NCBI RefSeq assembly: GCF_006861825.1
Contig: NZ_VDGI01000003.1
Coordinates: forward strand, 1 to 46,694
Reading direction: 5' to 3'
Source: Psychrobacillus vulpis
Lineage (GTDB): Bacteria; Bacillota; Bacilli; Bacillales_A; Planococcaceae
DNA length: 46,694 bases
Shown piece after piece: positions 25,561 through 33,893 of the stretch. The notes beneath the pieces were generated by a model. It ran no database searches, had not been told where the DNA came from, and was given only the letters and a program-made list of their open reading frames with translations. Each line of letters begins with the position of its first letter. Positions within the stretch are counted from its first letter, which is position 1. The translations under genes were made by a program, and so were the position numbers.

Positions 25561-26211
25561 ATGAAGAAAGAATTGATTTGGCGCTGGACGTTTTTTATTG
25601 GTGGTGTCCTATTAATGGCTCTAGGTATTTCAATGACAATTAAAGGACAACGATTTGGAATTGCGCCATGGGATGTGTTACATGTAGGTTTATATAAACA
25701 TTTAGGTTTATCAATTGGAGCATGGGCAATCTTAACAGGTATAATCATTGTCGTCGCAACAACTATAGGGACAAAGCGCATGCCGCAGTTAGGAACATGG
25801 CTTAATATACTTGTCATCGGTTCGTTTATTGATGTGTTTAATTGGCTTATACCTGACATTACAAGCTTCGCTGGACAGCTTACAATTTTTTTACTTGGAC
25901 TTGTCGTTATGGCAATAGGCGTTGGGGTATACGTATCTCCGAATGTAGGAGCCGGTCCGCGTGATTCTCTGATGCTATTAATAGTGGCGAAGAAAGGTTG
26001 GAGTATTAAAACTGTACGTACAGGTATAGAAGTTATAGTAGCTGTTGTTGGGTGGATACTAGGAGGGCCTGTAGGTATCGGAACAGTTATGACTGCACTT
26101 CTACTAGGTCAACTTGTTCATTATACTATGCCTATGTCGCAAAAACTTTTACATAATATAAGTGGCTATTCACAGCCTTTCACGAAAATGAGTGCTGAAA
26201 ATCAGGAATGA
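25561..26211 (+). CDS. YczE/YyaS/YitT family membrane protein
   Basis: A 216-residue protein with five predicted membrane helices (about 8-28, 45-70, 78-98, 108-130, 155-185). The features GISMTIKGQRFGIAPWDVLH (about 22-41) and VYVSPNVGAGPRDSLML (about 131-147) are typical of YczE-like proteins, the latter a repeat-like Gly-Pro-x-Asp motif. Length matches YczE (215). In Bacillus YczE affects surfactin production, but no peptide synthetase is in this window, so the role here is unknown; membrane transport or regulation is possible. The ribosome site AAGGAG precedes ATG. Its terminator overlaps the end of the coding region. Confidence 0.8.
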   Translation: MKKELIWRWTFFIGGVLLMALGISMTIKGQRFGIAPWDVLHVGLYKHLGLSIGAWAILTGIIIVVATTIGTKRMPQLGTWLNILVIGSFIDVFNWLIPDITSFAGQLTIFLLGLVVMAIGVGVYVSPNVGAGPRDSLMLLIVAKKGWSIKTVRTGIEVIVAVVGWILGGPVGIGTVMTALLLGQLVHYTMPMSQKLLHNISGYSQPFTKMSAENQE

Positions 26212-26230
26212 TTTTTAGTGCTCTTTTTTT
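26190..26230 (+). terminator. Terminator overlapping the yczE-like stop codon
   Basis: A 14-bp stem (26190-26203 with 26210-26223, several G-U pairs) places the stop codon TGA (26209-26211) at the loop edge. Seven Ts follow. Confidence 0.75.
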
Positions 26231-26291
26231 CATATATTCGTATGATGCCGCATACATTATCCATTGAACGAAAGATAGAGAGGATGACGAT

Positions 26292-27353
26292 TTGAACGGT
26301 ACAATTACACACTATATGGGGAAGTCTTATACGGGCCAAGGTGTTAAAAATTTCTATAAAGAAATCATTCAAGAAGCTAAAAAAGTTTACTTTTTCAAAG
26401 GACCGACTTCATATCGACTGACAGAAACATTAAAAGAAATAGCATACGTTGCAGTTCGAAGAGGTAAAAATATGGAGTGGTTTTATGATCCTCTTCAAGA
26501 AGAAGTGTTAGAAGCTGTATATATTGTGGACACCAAAACACTTTTTTTGCAAACTGATTCCGTAGATCCTACTTATTATGGAGCAGGGCATGAGTGGGTT
26601 CCCTACTATGAGGCATACAATGAAAAAAAACTTAGAGATATTGGTCCTTTGATTCGTGATAAGCAAATTGCAAATGATGTTTGGTTAAACAAAGGGCTTC
26701 AGGCATTATCTCGCGCGAAGGTCATACATGATGAATGGGAGCAACTTATACAACCTGCAATAAATTGGGATGGGATAAATAGTTTATTAGAAGAGTTGAA
26801 GAAAAAGGGTATAGGGAATATAGAACTGCAAAAGAATTCGAATGTAACACATCGTTTAATGGGTTCTCTTACTCCGTTCGGAGCGCAAGATACGCTTAAG
26901 TCAATCTCTAAAAACTTAAAATCTAGGCTGTTTATAAAAGGATTACCTGGCAGTGGGAAGTCTTCTTTTATGAAAAAGTTTGGAGAAGAAGCGAAAAGCC
27001 ATGGTCTCGATGTTCGTTTAATTTGGTGTGGATTGGATGCAAATAGTGTGGATGGTATAGTTATTCCAGAGTTGCAGTTATGCATGGTAGATGCGACAAG
27101 TCCGCATGTATACGAACCTGAGCGAGAAGGCGATGAAATAGTCGATTTCTTTCCGTATATAGATCAATCATTACTGGATGAAGAAAAGCTAGCAGTAGTG
27201 AAAGAAGCTTATTCAAATGAAATGGAGCTAGCGCAAGACTATATTAGTACGTATGCAGGGGAAATGAAATTGATTAAAACGCTGTATGATTCAGCAATAG
27301 ATGAAAATAAATGGACAGCTTTACAGTCTAAAATGGTTGCAACGATTAGTTAA
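26292..27353 (+). CDS. P-loop ATPase-like protein, PRK06851 type, with degenerate first half
   Basis: A 353-residue soluble protein. The C-terminal half carries a Walker A, LFIKGLPGSGKSSFMKKFGEE (about 214-234, described in parts: GLPGSGKSS is the loop), followed by VIPELQLCMVDATSPHV. The N-terminal half has the same order (VYFFKGPTSYRLTETLKEIA, then a TDSVDPTYYG segment) but its P-loop residues are lost, so the protein looks like an internal duplication with one dead site. This fits the PRK06851 family of uncharacterised Firmicute ATPases. The TTG at 26292 is used, with GAGAGGATGA upstream. Single gene followed by a terminator. Substrate and role unknown. Confidence 0.7.
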   Translation: MNGTITHYMGKSYTGQGVKNFYKEIIQEAKKVYFFKGPTSYRLTETLKEIAYVAVRRGKNMEWFYDPLQEEVLEAVYIVDTKTLFLQTDSVDPTYYGAGHEWVPYYEAYNEKKLRDIGPLIRDKQIANDVWLNKGLQALSRAKVIHDEWEQLIQPAINWDGINSLLEELKKKGIGNIELQKNSNVTHRLMGSLTPFGAQDTLKSISKNLKSRLFIKGLPGSGKSSFMKKFGEEAKSHGLDVRLIWCGLDANSVDGIVIPELQLCMVDATSPHVYEPEREGDEIVDFFPYIDQSLLDEEKLAVVKEAYSNEMELAQDYISTYAGEMKLIKTLYDSAIDENKWTALQSKMVATIS

Positions 27354-27354
27354 G

Positions 27355-27376
27355 CGAGCGAATATTTCGCTCGTTT
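27355..27376 (+). terminator. Hairpin CGAGCGAA/TTCGCTCG after the P-loop gene
   Basis: An 8-bp stem with a TAT loop and TTT tail. It is followed by TCAGACTGTAGACAA (27376-27390), related to the words before the terminators at 4974 and 46126. A near-identical hairpin recurs at 27920-27945. Confidence 0.7.
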
Positions 27377-27426
27377 CAGACTGTAGACAAATTCGTTTTA
27401 CAATGAGTAGAGATGTATAAGAAATC

Positions 27427-27607
27427 AGCAGGGCCCGTCACTTCGCTTTCCGTGGGCTTGGCTTCAGCCTCCTCGTCATAGGAAAAACATGTGCTCCTGC
27501 GGTTACTCGTCGCAAAGACACTGGCCAAATAAAGTTCGGCCACTGTCTTTCCTGCGTGGGCTTCAGCTCAAGCTATTCCCACAGGAGTCTCCGTGGCAGG
27601 CCCTGCC
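27427..27607. repeat. Palindromic dispersed repeat, copy E (variant)
   Basis: About 181 bp, ends AGCAGGGCC and GGCCCTGCC. It shares CTTTCCGTGGGC, GCCTCCTCG, GCTATTCCCAC and AGGAGTCTCC words with the family, plus an inner hairpin AGACACTGGCC/GGCCACTGTCT (about 27515-27551). No coding capacity. Confidence 0.75.
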
Positions 27608-27759
27608 TATTTTTCAAAAGTTGAAAGTGGAAATCTGAAGATGCTGTGATCAATCAATGTTTCTCGGAATATCTGATAAAATAATGGATTGACTATCCTA
27701 TTTCATCAAGTGAAAAGGCTTTAATTGTCCACTTTTTTGTTTATTGAAGTTAAAATAAG

Positions 27760-27860
27760 CGGAAGGCGGCGACTCCTGCGGGACAGCGAGACAGTCCAAG
27801 ACCCCGCAGGCAAAGCCGAGGAGGCTTGGCGCGAGCCCGCGGAAAGCGCCGCCTGGAGCG
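27760..27860. repeat. Palindromic dispersed repeat, copy F
   Basis: About 100 bp with AGGCGGCG/CGCCGCCT ends and the core words ACTCCTGCGGG, GTCCAAGACCCCGC, GAGGAGGCTTGGC, CCCGCGGAAAGC. Bases 27354-28030 hold only repeats E and F and two similar hairpins. Confidence 0.8.
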
Positions 27861-27919
27861 ATTGCTACAGGAAAAGCACAATTTTGATTCATAAAAATGC
27901 ATTTGTCGACAAGCTGAAG

Positions 27920-27945
27920 CGAGCGAATATTTCGTTCGTTTTTTT
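27920..27945 (+). terminator. Second CGAGCGAA/TTCGTTCG hairpin
   Basis: Same hairpin as at 27355 but with a full run of seven Ts. It may be the original terminator half, separated from the first by the repeat-bearing insertion. Confidence 0.7.
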
Positions 27946-28034
27946 AGTTCTCTAGAAATACATATTTTTAAACGTGTAAAGAGGATAGGGGGGATTTATT
28001 TTTACTTTCCGTATAAATTAAATGAAAATTTCTG

Positions 28035-28078
28035 TTGACTAAAAGCAGAATATTCTATAATCTATCGTAAACGTTTAC
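28035..28078 (+). promoter_or_regulatory. Promoter with CcpA-type cre site for the ABC-importer operon
   Basis: TTGACT (28035-28040) and a perfect TATAAT (28056-28061) are 15 bp apart. The palindrome GTAAACGTTTAC at 28067-28078 sits at the expected start point and fits the cre consensus TGWAARCGYTWWCW at all but its first base. A bound CcpA would block initiation or escape, giving carbon catabolite repression. A 250-base leader follows to the lipoprotein start with nothing else recognised. Confidence 0.65.
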
Positions 28079-28329
28079 ATTTTTAGTGAATCTTAGCTAT
28101 AAAAAATATTAGAATACGCCTATGACCAAATCCCTCATGTATTTTTTTACACAATTAATTTCACCATTGGAGAAATTAATTGTTTAAATGAGTGTTTTGG
28201 ATAAAATTTAACTATAATTCGGTGTATTTATTTACATGGTGGGTAAAATTATTTTCGGTTTATTTTTTCATAGATACGAAAATATTTTATAGATTTACAA
28301 ATAAACGAACAAAGGGGACGGATGTTGAA

Positions 28330-29895
28330 ATGAGAAAGGCTAATCTTTGGAAAATGCTATTTTTCGCATTAGTTTGTTCAGTTTTACTTGTTGGTTGTTC
28401 AGATGAAAATGGCGGAGATAGCGAGAAGGGTCAAAAAGGTAGTGATAAAGAAATTGTAATCGCTGTTAATGAAAATTTTATTTCGATGGATCCACATAAT
28501 ACTGGGGATACAAATTCAAACTCTGTTCAATCAGCAATGTTAGAAGGGTTATTGGGTTTTGATAGTGATGGACAAATAACAACCGTATTGGCAGAGGATT
28601 ACAGTGTAAGTGAAAATGCGTTGGAATATACATTTAAATTGAATCAGGGAATAAAATTCCATGATGGGGAAGAATTCAATGCGGAAGCTGTGAAAGTGAA
28701 TATTGAAAGGATTATGAAAGATGAAAGCTTGCGCTTAAATAGTAGAGGTTTCAATTTAATAACTAGTGTGGATATATTAGGTGACTATGAAATTAAAGTC
28801 ACTTTAAAGACACCTTATAGTGCAATGTTAACTCGATTCAGTGTAGCTAAAATGCTTAGTCCAAAGTTAATTAAAGAAAATAGCGATGATATTCCGAAGA
28901 GTCCAGTAGGTACAGGTCCTTTCAAATTTGTAGAATGGGTTCAAGGTGATCATTTAACAGTCGAAAGATACGATGATTATTGGAAAAAGGGAGAGCGTGT
29001 AAAGAAAATCACTTATAAGCCAGTACCTGAAAATGGATCACGCATTGCGATGTTAAAAACAGGTGAGGCAAGCGTGATTTATCCATTACCAGCACAAAAT
29101 CTCCAAGAACTTGAAGGAAATAAAGACATTATTGTAAGTAAAATTCCTTCTACAATTGCTCGATATGTATCGATTAATACGATGAAGGAACCATTTGATG
29201 ATGTACGAATTCGCCAGGCTTTTAACTATGCTGTAGATAAAAATGCTTATATTAAAGTAGTTAACTCAGGGTTTGGATTGCCTTTAGATTCCGTTATTCC
29301 TAGTAAAACACTTTATTATGTGAAGCAAGATGTCTATGAGCAAAACATCGAAAAGGCAAAAGAATTACTGAAAGAAGCAGGATTTGAAAATGGATTTACT
29401 GCAGAAATTTGGGGTAATACGAACTCGGATACGATGAAGGGCATGCAGTTTATTCAACAACAATTAAAAGAGATAGGTGTAACGGTAGAAATTAAATCTA
29501 TGGAAGAAGGAACGCTTTCAGATGAAATATTTGGTGCACAAACACCGGAAGAAGCTAAGTTGCAAATGTGGTATGTAAGCTGGTCATCATATGCTTCTGA
29601 TGTTACGAATGCTACAAAGCCATTATTCCATAGTGAGTCAATCCCGCCAAATAGTGCAAACACTGCTTACTATAAAAATACAGAAGTAGATTCGTGGATG
29701 AATGAGGCAAATTCTACTGGAGATGCAACTAAGCAAGCAGAATTGTACGAAAAAATTCAATCTACTATTTATAAGGATGCTCCTTGGATCTTCCTAGGAG
29801 TAGATGAACTTCTCGTTGGGACTCGCTCAGACATAGAGGGAATATATGTTGATCCTACAGGTGGAATCAATGTAAGTGACGCCAACTTCAAGTAG
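28330..29895 (+). CDS. ABC transporter substrate-binding lipoprotein, family 5 (OppA/DppA-like)
   Basis: A 521-residue solute-binding protein. The signal peptide ends at the lipobox LLVGC (Cys23), so it is tethered to the outer membrane face. The mature part has the family-5 pattern: VIAVNENFISMDPHNTGD, YTFKLNQGIKFHDGEEFNAEAVKVNIERI, and SPVGTGPFKFVEWVQGDHLTVERYDDYW (positions about 40-225, quoted in pieces only). Family members bind peptides, nickel or oligosaccharides. The downstream amino-sugar genes suggest a GlcNAc- or MurNAc-containing ligand here. The ATG at 28330 follows AAAGGGGA; the longer frame from 28192 lacks a signal and a ribosome site. A stable hairpin after the stop may raise its mRNA level relative to the permeases. 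Confidence 0.85.
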   Translation: MRKANLWKMLFFALVCSVLLVGCSDENGGDSEKGQKGSDKEIVIAVNENFISMDPHNTGDTNSNSVQSAMLEGLLGFDSDGQITTVLAEDYSVSENALEYTFKLNQGIKFHDGEEFNAEAVKVNIERIMKDESLRLNSRGFNLITSVDILGDYEIKVTLKTPYSAMLTRFSVAKMLSPKLIKENSDDIPKSPVGTGPFKFVEWVQGDHLTVERYDDYWKKGERVKKITYKPVPENGSRIAMLKTGEASVIYPLPAQNLQELEGNKDIIVSKIPSTIARYVSINTMKEPFDDVRIRQAFNYAVDKNAYIKVVNSGFGLPLDSVIPSKTLYYVKQDVYEQNIEKAKELLKEAGFENGFTAEIWGNTNSDTMKGMQFIQQQLKEIGVTVEIKSMEEGTLSDEIFGAQTPEEAKLQMWYVSWSSYASDVTNATKPLFHSESIPPNSANTAYYKNTEVDSWMNEANSTGDATKQAELYEKIQSTIYKDAPWIFLGVDELLVGTRSDIEGIYVDPTGGINVSDANFK

Positions 29896-29916
29896 TTGAA
29901 ACTATGAAGTTGGAAC

Positions 29917-29952
29917 AATATAGGGCGACGATTTAAAAATCGCCCTATATTA
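29917..29952 (+). other. Intercistronic hairpin after the binding-protein gene
   Basis: AATATAGGGCGA pairs with TCGCCCTATATT. No T-run follows, so it is more likely an mRNA-stabilising or partial-termination element than a full terminator. Confidence 0.6.
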
Positions 29953-30021
29953 TATACAAGCAAAATTTAAAGATATAAATTTTGGTTTACATCCACCTTT
30001 GATAGAGAGGGGAAATTATTT

Positions 30022-30942
30022 GTGTTCCAATACATTTTAAAAAGAATCATAGAAATGATACCACTTCTTTTAGTTGTTTCTATTTTAACATTTCTTTTTA
30101 TCCATATGATTCCTGGTGATCCGGCAAGGTTAGTAGCCGGGAAAGACGCAACACTTGAGGATGTCAACCGGGTGAGTATTGAATTGGGATTAGATCAGCC
30201 GATATGGAAGCAATATGTTACATTTATGGGTAATTTATTTAAGGGAGATTTAGGAACTTCATTAAAAACAGGTTTGCCAGTTTCTAATATGTTTGCAGAT
30301 CGATTTATGCCATCAATCTATTTAACACTGCTAAGCATGGGCTGGGCATTGGTCATTGGCCTAATAATAGGAACACTTTCAGCTGTTTTTAAAAATAAGT
30401 GGCCAGATCATTTGGGAATGGTTACTGCTGTATCTGGTATTTCTTTACCAGGCTTTTGGTTAGGTTTAATTCTCATTCAAATTTTTTCTGTGCAACTAGG
30501 GTGGTTTCCAACAGGTGGTGCAGAGGGATGGAAGAGTTATGTTTTACCTTCTATAACACTTGGAGCAGGAATAATGTCTATGCTAGCACGCTTCACTAGG
30601 TCATCACTACTAGAAACTTTAAAAGCTGATTTTATCCGAACTGGAAGAGCGAAAGGTTTGAAAGAATCTAGTGTACTTACAAAGCATGCATTAAGGAACT
30701 CGTTAATTCCTGTTGTTACAATTGCAGGGTTACAATTTGGTTTCTTATTAGGTGGCTCGGTAGTTGTAGAAACTGTTTTTAGTTTTCCGGGAATGGGACG
30801 TTTACTAATCGATTCGATTGCATTTAGAGATTATCCTGTTATTCAATCCGCACTACTGTTGTTTTCAATTGAATTTATTTTGGTGAACCTAATCGTCGAT
30901 ATTTTATATAGTACACTAAATCCGAAAATTCAATATGAATAA
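30022..30942 (+). CDS. ABC importer permease, DppB/OppB-like
   Basis: A 306-residue permease with six membrane helices. The N-terminal MFQYILKRIIEMIPLLLVVS and MIPGDPARLVAGKDAT (about 30-46) are typical of the DppB half. The cytosolic coupling loop reads FIRTGRAKGLKESSVLTKHALRNSLIPV (about 201-228, quoted as landmarks), the EAA motif that docks on the ATPases. The GTG at 30022 follows GAGAGGGG. It is the second gene of the operon, 126 bases after the binding-protein gene, and pairs with the next permease. Confidence 0.9.
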   Translation: MFQYILKRIIEMIPLLLVVSILTFLFIHMIPGDPARLVAGKDATLEDVNRVSIELGLDQPIWKQYVTFMGNLFKGDLGTSLKTGLPVSNMFADRFMPSIYLTLLSMGWALVIGLIIGTLSAVFKNKWPDHLGMVTAVSGISLPGFWLGLILIQIFSVQLGWFPTGGAEGWKSYVLPSITLGAGIMSMLARFTRSSLLETLKADFIRTGRAKGLKESSVLTKHALRNSLIPVVTIAGLQFGFLLGGSVVVETVFSFPGMGRLLIDSIAFRDYPVIQSALLLFSIEFILVNLIVDILYSTLNPKIQYE

Positions 30943-30957
30943 TAAAGGAGAGTAGGT

Positions 30958-31854
30958 ATGGAATTTACAAGTACAGTAACTGAAAAGAAACAAGTTGTTC
31001 CTAAAAAGAAATACTCACCTGTCCGAGAATTTTGGGTGAATTTCAAGCATCAAAAGACTGCTTTCTTTGCAAGTATGTTTATTTTATTACTAATTATTAT
31101 TGCGATTATAGGACCTTCCATTGCTCCATATGATCCTTATAAACCAGATTATGACGCAACATTACAAGGACCAAGTAGTGAACATATTTTAGGGACAGAT
31201 GAATATGGTCGAGATATATTTAGTCGAATACTAGTTGGAACTAGAATTACATTAAGTGTAAGTACGTCATCTGTTTTACTAGGTGCTATTGTAGGTACTG
31301 TTTTAGGAATAATGAGTGGGTATTTTGGTGGTTGGTTAGATCGAATTATTATGAGATCAAGTGATGTAATGTTTGCGTTTCCAGATTTATTATTAGCCAT
31401 TGCGATTGTGGCGGTTTTAGGGCCAGGACTGAATAACGTAATTATAGCGGTATCAGTGTTTAGCGTCCCTTCGTTTGCTAGATTAGTTAGGGGCTCTACT
31501 TTGGAAGCGAAAGAGAACACTTTTGTAGAAGCCGCGAAATCGATGGGGGCACCTCACAAAAGGATTATGTTTAAGCATATTTTTCCAGAGACAGTTAGTA
31601 GTTTAATAGTTTTCGTAACAATGCGAATTGGTACTGCCATAATAGCTGCATCTAGCTTGAGTTTCCTCGGATTAGGTGCTAGTCCAGAAACACCGGACTG
31701 GGGAGCAATGCTTAGTATGGGTAGAGATTATCTAGGGACCGCTTCTCATGTTGTCATGATGCCTGGAATTGCTATCTTTTTGACAGTTTTAGCATTCAAT
31801 CTCGTTGGGGATGGTTTACGTGATGTCTTGGATCCTAAAACAAAGAACGAATAA
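30958..31854 (+). CDS. ABC importer permease, DppC/OppC-like
   Basis: A 298-residue partner permease. A cytosolic N-terminal arm is followed by the first helix (about 38-58). The segment IAPYDPYKPDY...GTDEYGRDIFSRIL (about 54-95) is the conserved OppC/DppC signature. Several helices and the EAA loop FVEAAKSMGAPHKRIMFKHIFPE (about 191-213) follow. It starts 15 bases after the DppB-like gene with AAAGGAGAG. Both permeases form the channel of one importer. Confidence 0.9.
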   Translation: MEFTSTVTEKKQVVPKKKYSPVREFWVNFKHQKTAFFASMFILLLIIIAIIGPSIAPYDPYKPDYDATLQGPSSEHILGTDEYGRDIFSRILVGTRITLSVSTSSVLLGAIVGTVLGIMSGYFGGWLDRIIMRSSDVMFAFPDLLLAIAIVAVLGPGLNNVIIAVSVFSVPSFARLVRGSTLEAKENTFVEAAKSMGAPHKRIMFKHIFPETVSSLIVFVTMRIGTAIIAASSLSFLGLGASPETPDWGAMLSMGRDYLGTASHVVMMPGIAIFLTVLAFNLVGDGLRDVLDPKTKNE

Positions 31855-31869
31855 GGGAGTTTGTTAAGG

Positions 31870-32862
31870 ATGAGCGAAAAACTACTACAAGTCGAACAAC
31901 TTCAAACTGAATTTACGAAAGACAAGCAAAAAATTAGAATCCTACACGGAGTAAATTTTCATATAAACAAAGGTGAAGTTATAGGTTTAGTCGGCGAATC
32001 TGGGTGTGGTAAAAGTTTAACGTCACTTTCAATCATGGGTTTATTTAAAGGAACAAGTGGAGAAATAACAGGTGGACATATTCGATTTAATGGTCAAGAT
32101 ATAACAAGCTTGAATGTAAATGAAATGAGAAAAATGCGTGGTAAACAAATTGCGATGATATTCCAAGAACCAATGACTTCTCTAAATCCAGTGATGAAAA
32201 TAGGGGAGCAATTGATGGAACCAATTCGAATTCATTTGAACTTGAACAAAAAGCAGGCAAAAGAGCACGCGATTTCTATGCTAAAAAAAGTTGGGATTGC
32301 TCGTCCGGATGAAGTAATAAATGAATACCCACATCAATTATCCGGTGGGATGAGACAAAGAGTCATGATCGCTATGGCAATGTCATGTAATCCTAATCTA
32401 TTAATTGCAGATGAACCTACAACTGCGCTTGATGTAACGATTCAAGCACAAATATTGGAGTTGATGAAACAGCTTCAACAGCAAGAAGATATGTCAATTT
32501 TATTAATTACTCATGATTTAGGTATTGTTGCTGAAATGTGTGATCGAGTAGTGGTTATGTATGCGGGAAGAGTTGTCGAAGAGGCGAATGTATTTGATTT
32601 ATTTGAAGAACCAAAACACCCTTATACTAGAGGACTCATAGGTTCTGTACCTAAAATTGGTGATAAAAGGGATAAGTTAGATTCTATTAAAGGGAATGTC
32701 CCAGACCCTAGTGATATGCCGATTGGGTGTAAATTTGCACCGAGATGCACGCAAGTAATGCCGATTTGTTTGGAGGCAGAACCAACTAGTATCATGCTAG
32801 AGAACGATAGGCTGTGTAGCTGTTGGCTTTATGATCATGAAAGGGGGGAAATGCATGTCTAA
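31870..32862 (+). CDS. ABC importer ATPase, DppD/OppD-like
   Basis: A 330-residue ATPase. Walker A is GESGCGKSL at 42-50. The Q-loop is FQEPMTSLNP, the signature LSGGMRQRV, Walker B LLIADEPTTALD and switch LITHDLGI. The C-terminal extension with GCKFAPRC...PIC holds the three or four cysteines common in Dpp/Opp ATPases, which can hold an Fe-S cluster. The ATG at 31870 is chosen with AAGGGAG 10 bases upstream; a TTG at 31861 is in frame. It overlaps the next ATPase gene by 8 bases. Confidence 0.92.
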   Translation: MSEKLLQVEQLQTEFTKDKQKIRILHGVNFHINKGEVIGLVGESGCGKSLTSLSIMGLFKGTSGEITGGHIRFNGQDITSLNVNEMRKMRGKQIAMIFQEPMTSLNPVMKIGEQLMEPIRIHLNLNKKQAKEHAISMLKKVGIARPDEVINEYPHQLSGGMRQRVMIAMAMSCNPNLLIADEPTTALDVTIQAQILELMKQLQQQEDMSILLITHDLGIVAEMCDRVVVMYAGRVVEEANVFDLFEEPKHPYTRGLIGSVPKIGDKRDKLDSIKGNVPDPSDMPIGCKFAPRCTQVMPICLEAEPTSIMLENDRLCSCWLYDHERGEMHV

Positions 32863-33826
32863 TAAGCTTCTAAAAGTTACAGGAATTAGAAAATCGTTTG
32901 AGATTCCGAGTGGTATTTTAGGGAAGAAAAAAATACTAAAGGCTGTTAACGATGTATCTTTCGAAATTATGGAAGGGCAGACGTTCAGTCTTGTAGGAGA
33001 AAGTGGCTGTGGGAAATCTACAACTGGTCGTCTTGTTTCTCGTTTACTTACACCGAGTGAAGGTGAAATTTGGATAGACGGTGAAGAAATATCTCAAAAG
33101 AAAGAATCACAGTTAAAGAAAATGAGACAAAAAGTTCAAATGATTTTTCAAGATCCGTATGCTTCTTTAAATCCAAGAATGAAAGTGCGAGATATTATAG
33201 CAGAACCCCTTTTAATTCATACAAAGTTATCAAAATTAGAGCAACAACGGCTAGTTTCAGAGATTTTAAAAGTTGTAGGATTAAATGAATCTCACGCGGA
33301 TCGATATGCGCATGAATTCAGTGGTGGTCAACGTCAACGTATTGGAATTGCTCGTGCACTTATTATGAAGCCACGATTAATAATTGCAGATGAACCTGTT
33401 TCAGCTCTTGACGTTTCGATACAATCACAAATCTTAAATCTATTAAAAGATTTACAAAGTGAGTATAATATCACCTATTTATTTATCTCCCATGATTTAA
33501 GTGTAGTAGAACATATTAGCGATTACATTGGCGTAATGTATTTAGGAACAATCGTTGAATCAGGACCAAAAGATGCTATTTTCTCTAATCCGCAACATCC
33601 TTATACAAAGGCATTGCTATCTTCTGTGCCTATACCTGATCCAAAGTTAAGGAAAGAACGAATTATCCTAAAAGGAGATTTGCCAAGTCCGATGAATCCT
33701 CCAGCAGGTTGTCCTTTCCATACACGTTGCCCGGTTAGTATGGAAATGTGTAAAACGATAGTACCGAAAGTTACTCAAGTAGCATTAGACAATCATTTCG
33801 TTTCATGTCATTTGATGAGCTCGTAA
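32855..33826 (+). CDS. ABC importer ATPase, DppF/OppF-like
   Basis: A 323-residue ATPase that pairs with the previous one. Walker A is GESGCGKST (48-56), signature FSGGQRQRIGIARAL, Walker B LIIADEPVSALD, switch FISHDLSVVEH. The C-terminus has GCPFHTRCPVSMEMC, the family cysteine cluster. The ATG at 32855 lies 8 bases after AAGGGGGG, within the end of the previous gene. It completes the five-component importer; a 67-base gap leads to the TIM-barrel gene with no terminator seen. Confidence 0.92.
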   Translation: MSNKLLKVTGIRKSFEIPSGILGKKKILKAVNDVSFEIMEGQTFSLVGESGCGKSTTGRLVSRLLTPSEGEIWIDGEEISQKKESQLKKMRQKVQMIFQDPYASLNPRMKVRDIIAEPLLIHTKLSKLEQQRLVSEILKVVGLNESHADRYAHEFSGGQRQRIGIARALIMKPRLIIADEPVSALDVSIQSQILNLLKDLQSEYNITYLFISHDLSVVEHISDYIGVMYLGTIVESGPKDAIFSNPQHPYTKALLSSVPIPDPKLRKERIILKGDLPSPMNPPAGCPFHTRCPVSMEMCKTIVPKVTQVALDNHFVSCHLMSS

Positions 33827-33893
33827 ATGTAGAAATGAATAACAATCAAGTGAATGTAAAAAAGAAACATATCAAATTGAAGAGGTGAAGAGA

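Noticed and set aside
27725-27955. A 76-codon frame across repeat F
   Set aside because: It is mostly palindromic-repeat sequence and is not conserved with any other copy's frame.
28192-28329. N-terminal extension of the binding lipoprotein
   Set aside because: The 46 extra codons lack a ribosome site and would bury the signal peptide and lipobox; the ATG at 28330 has both.
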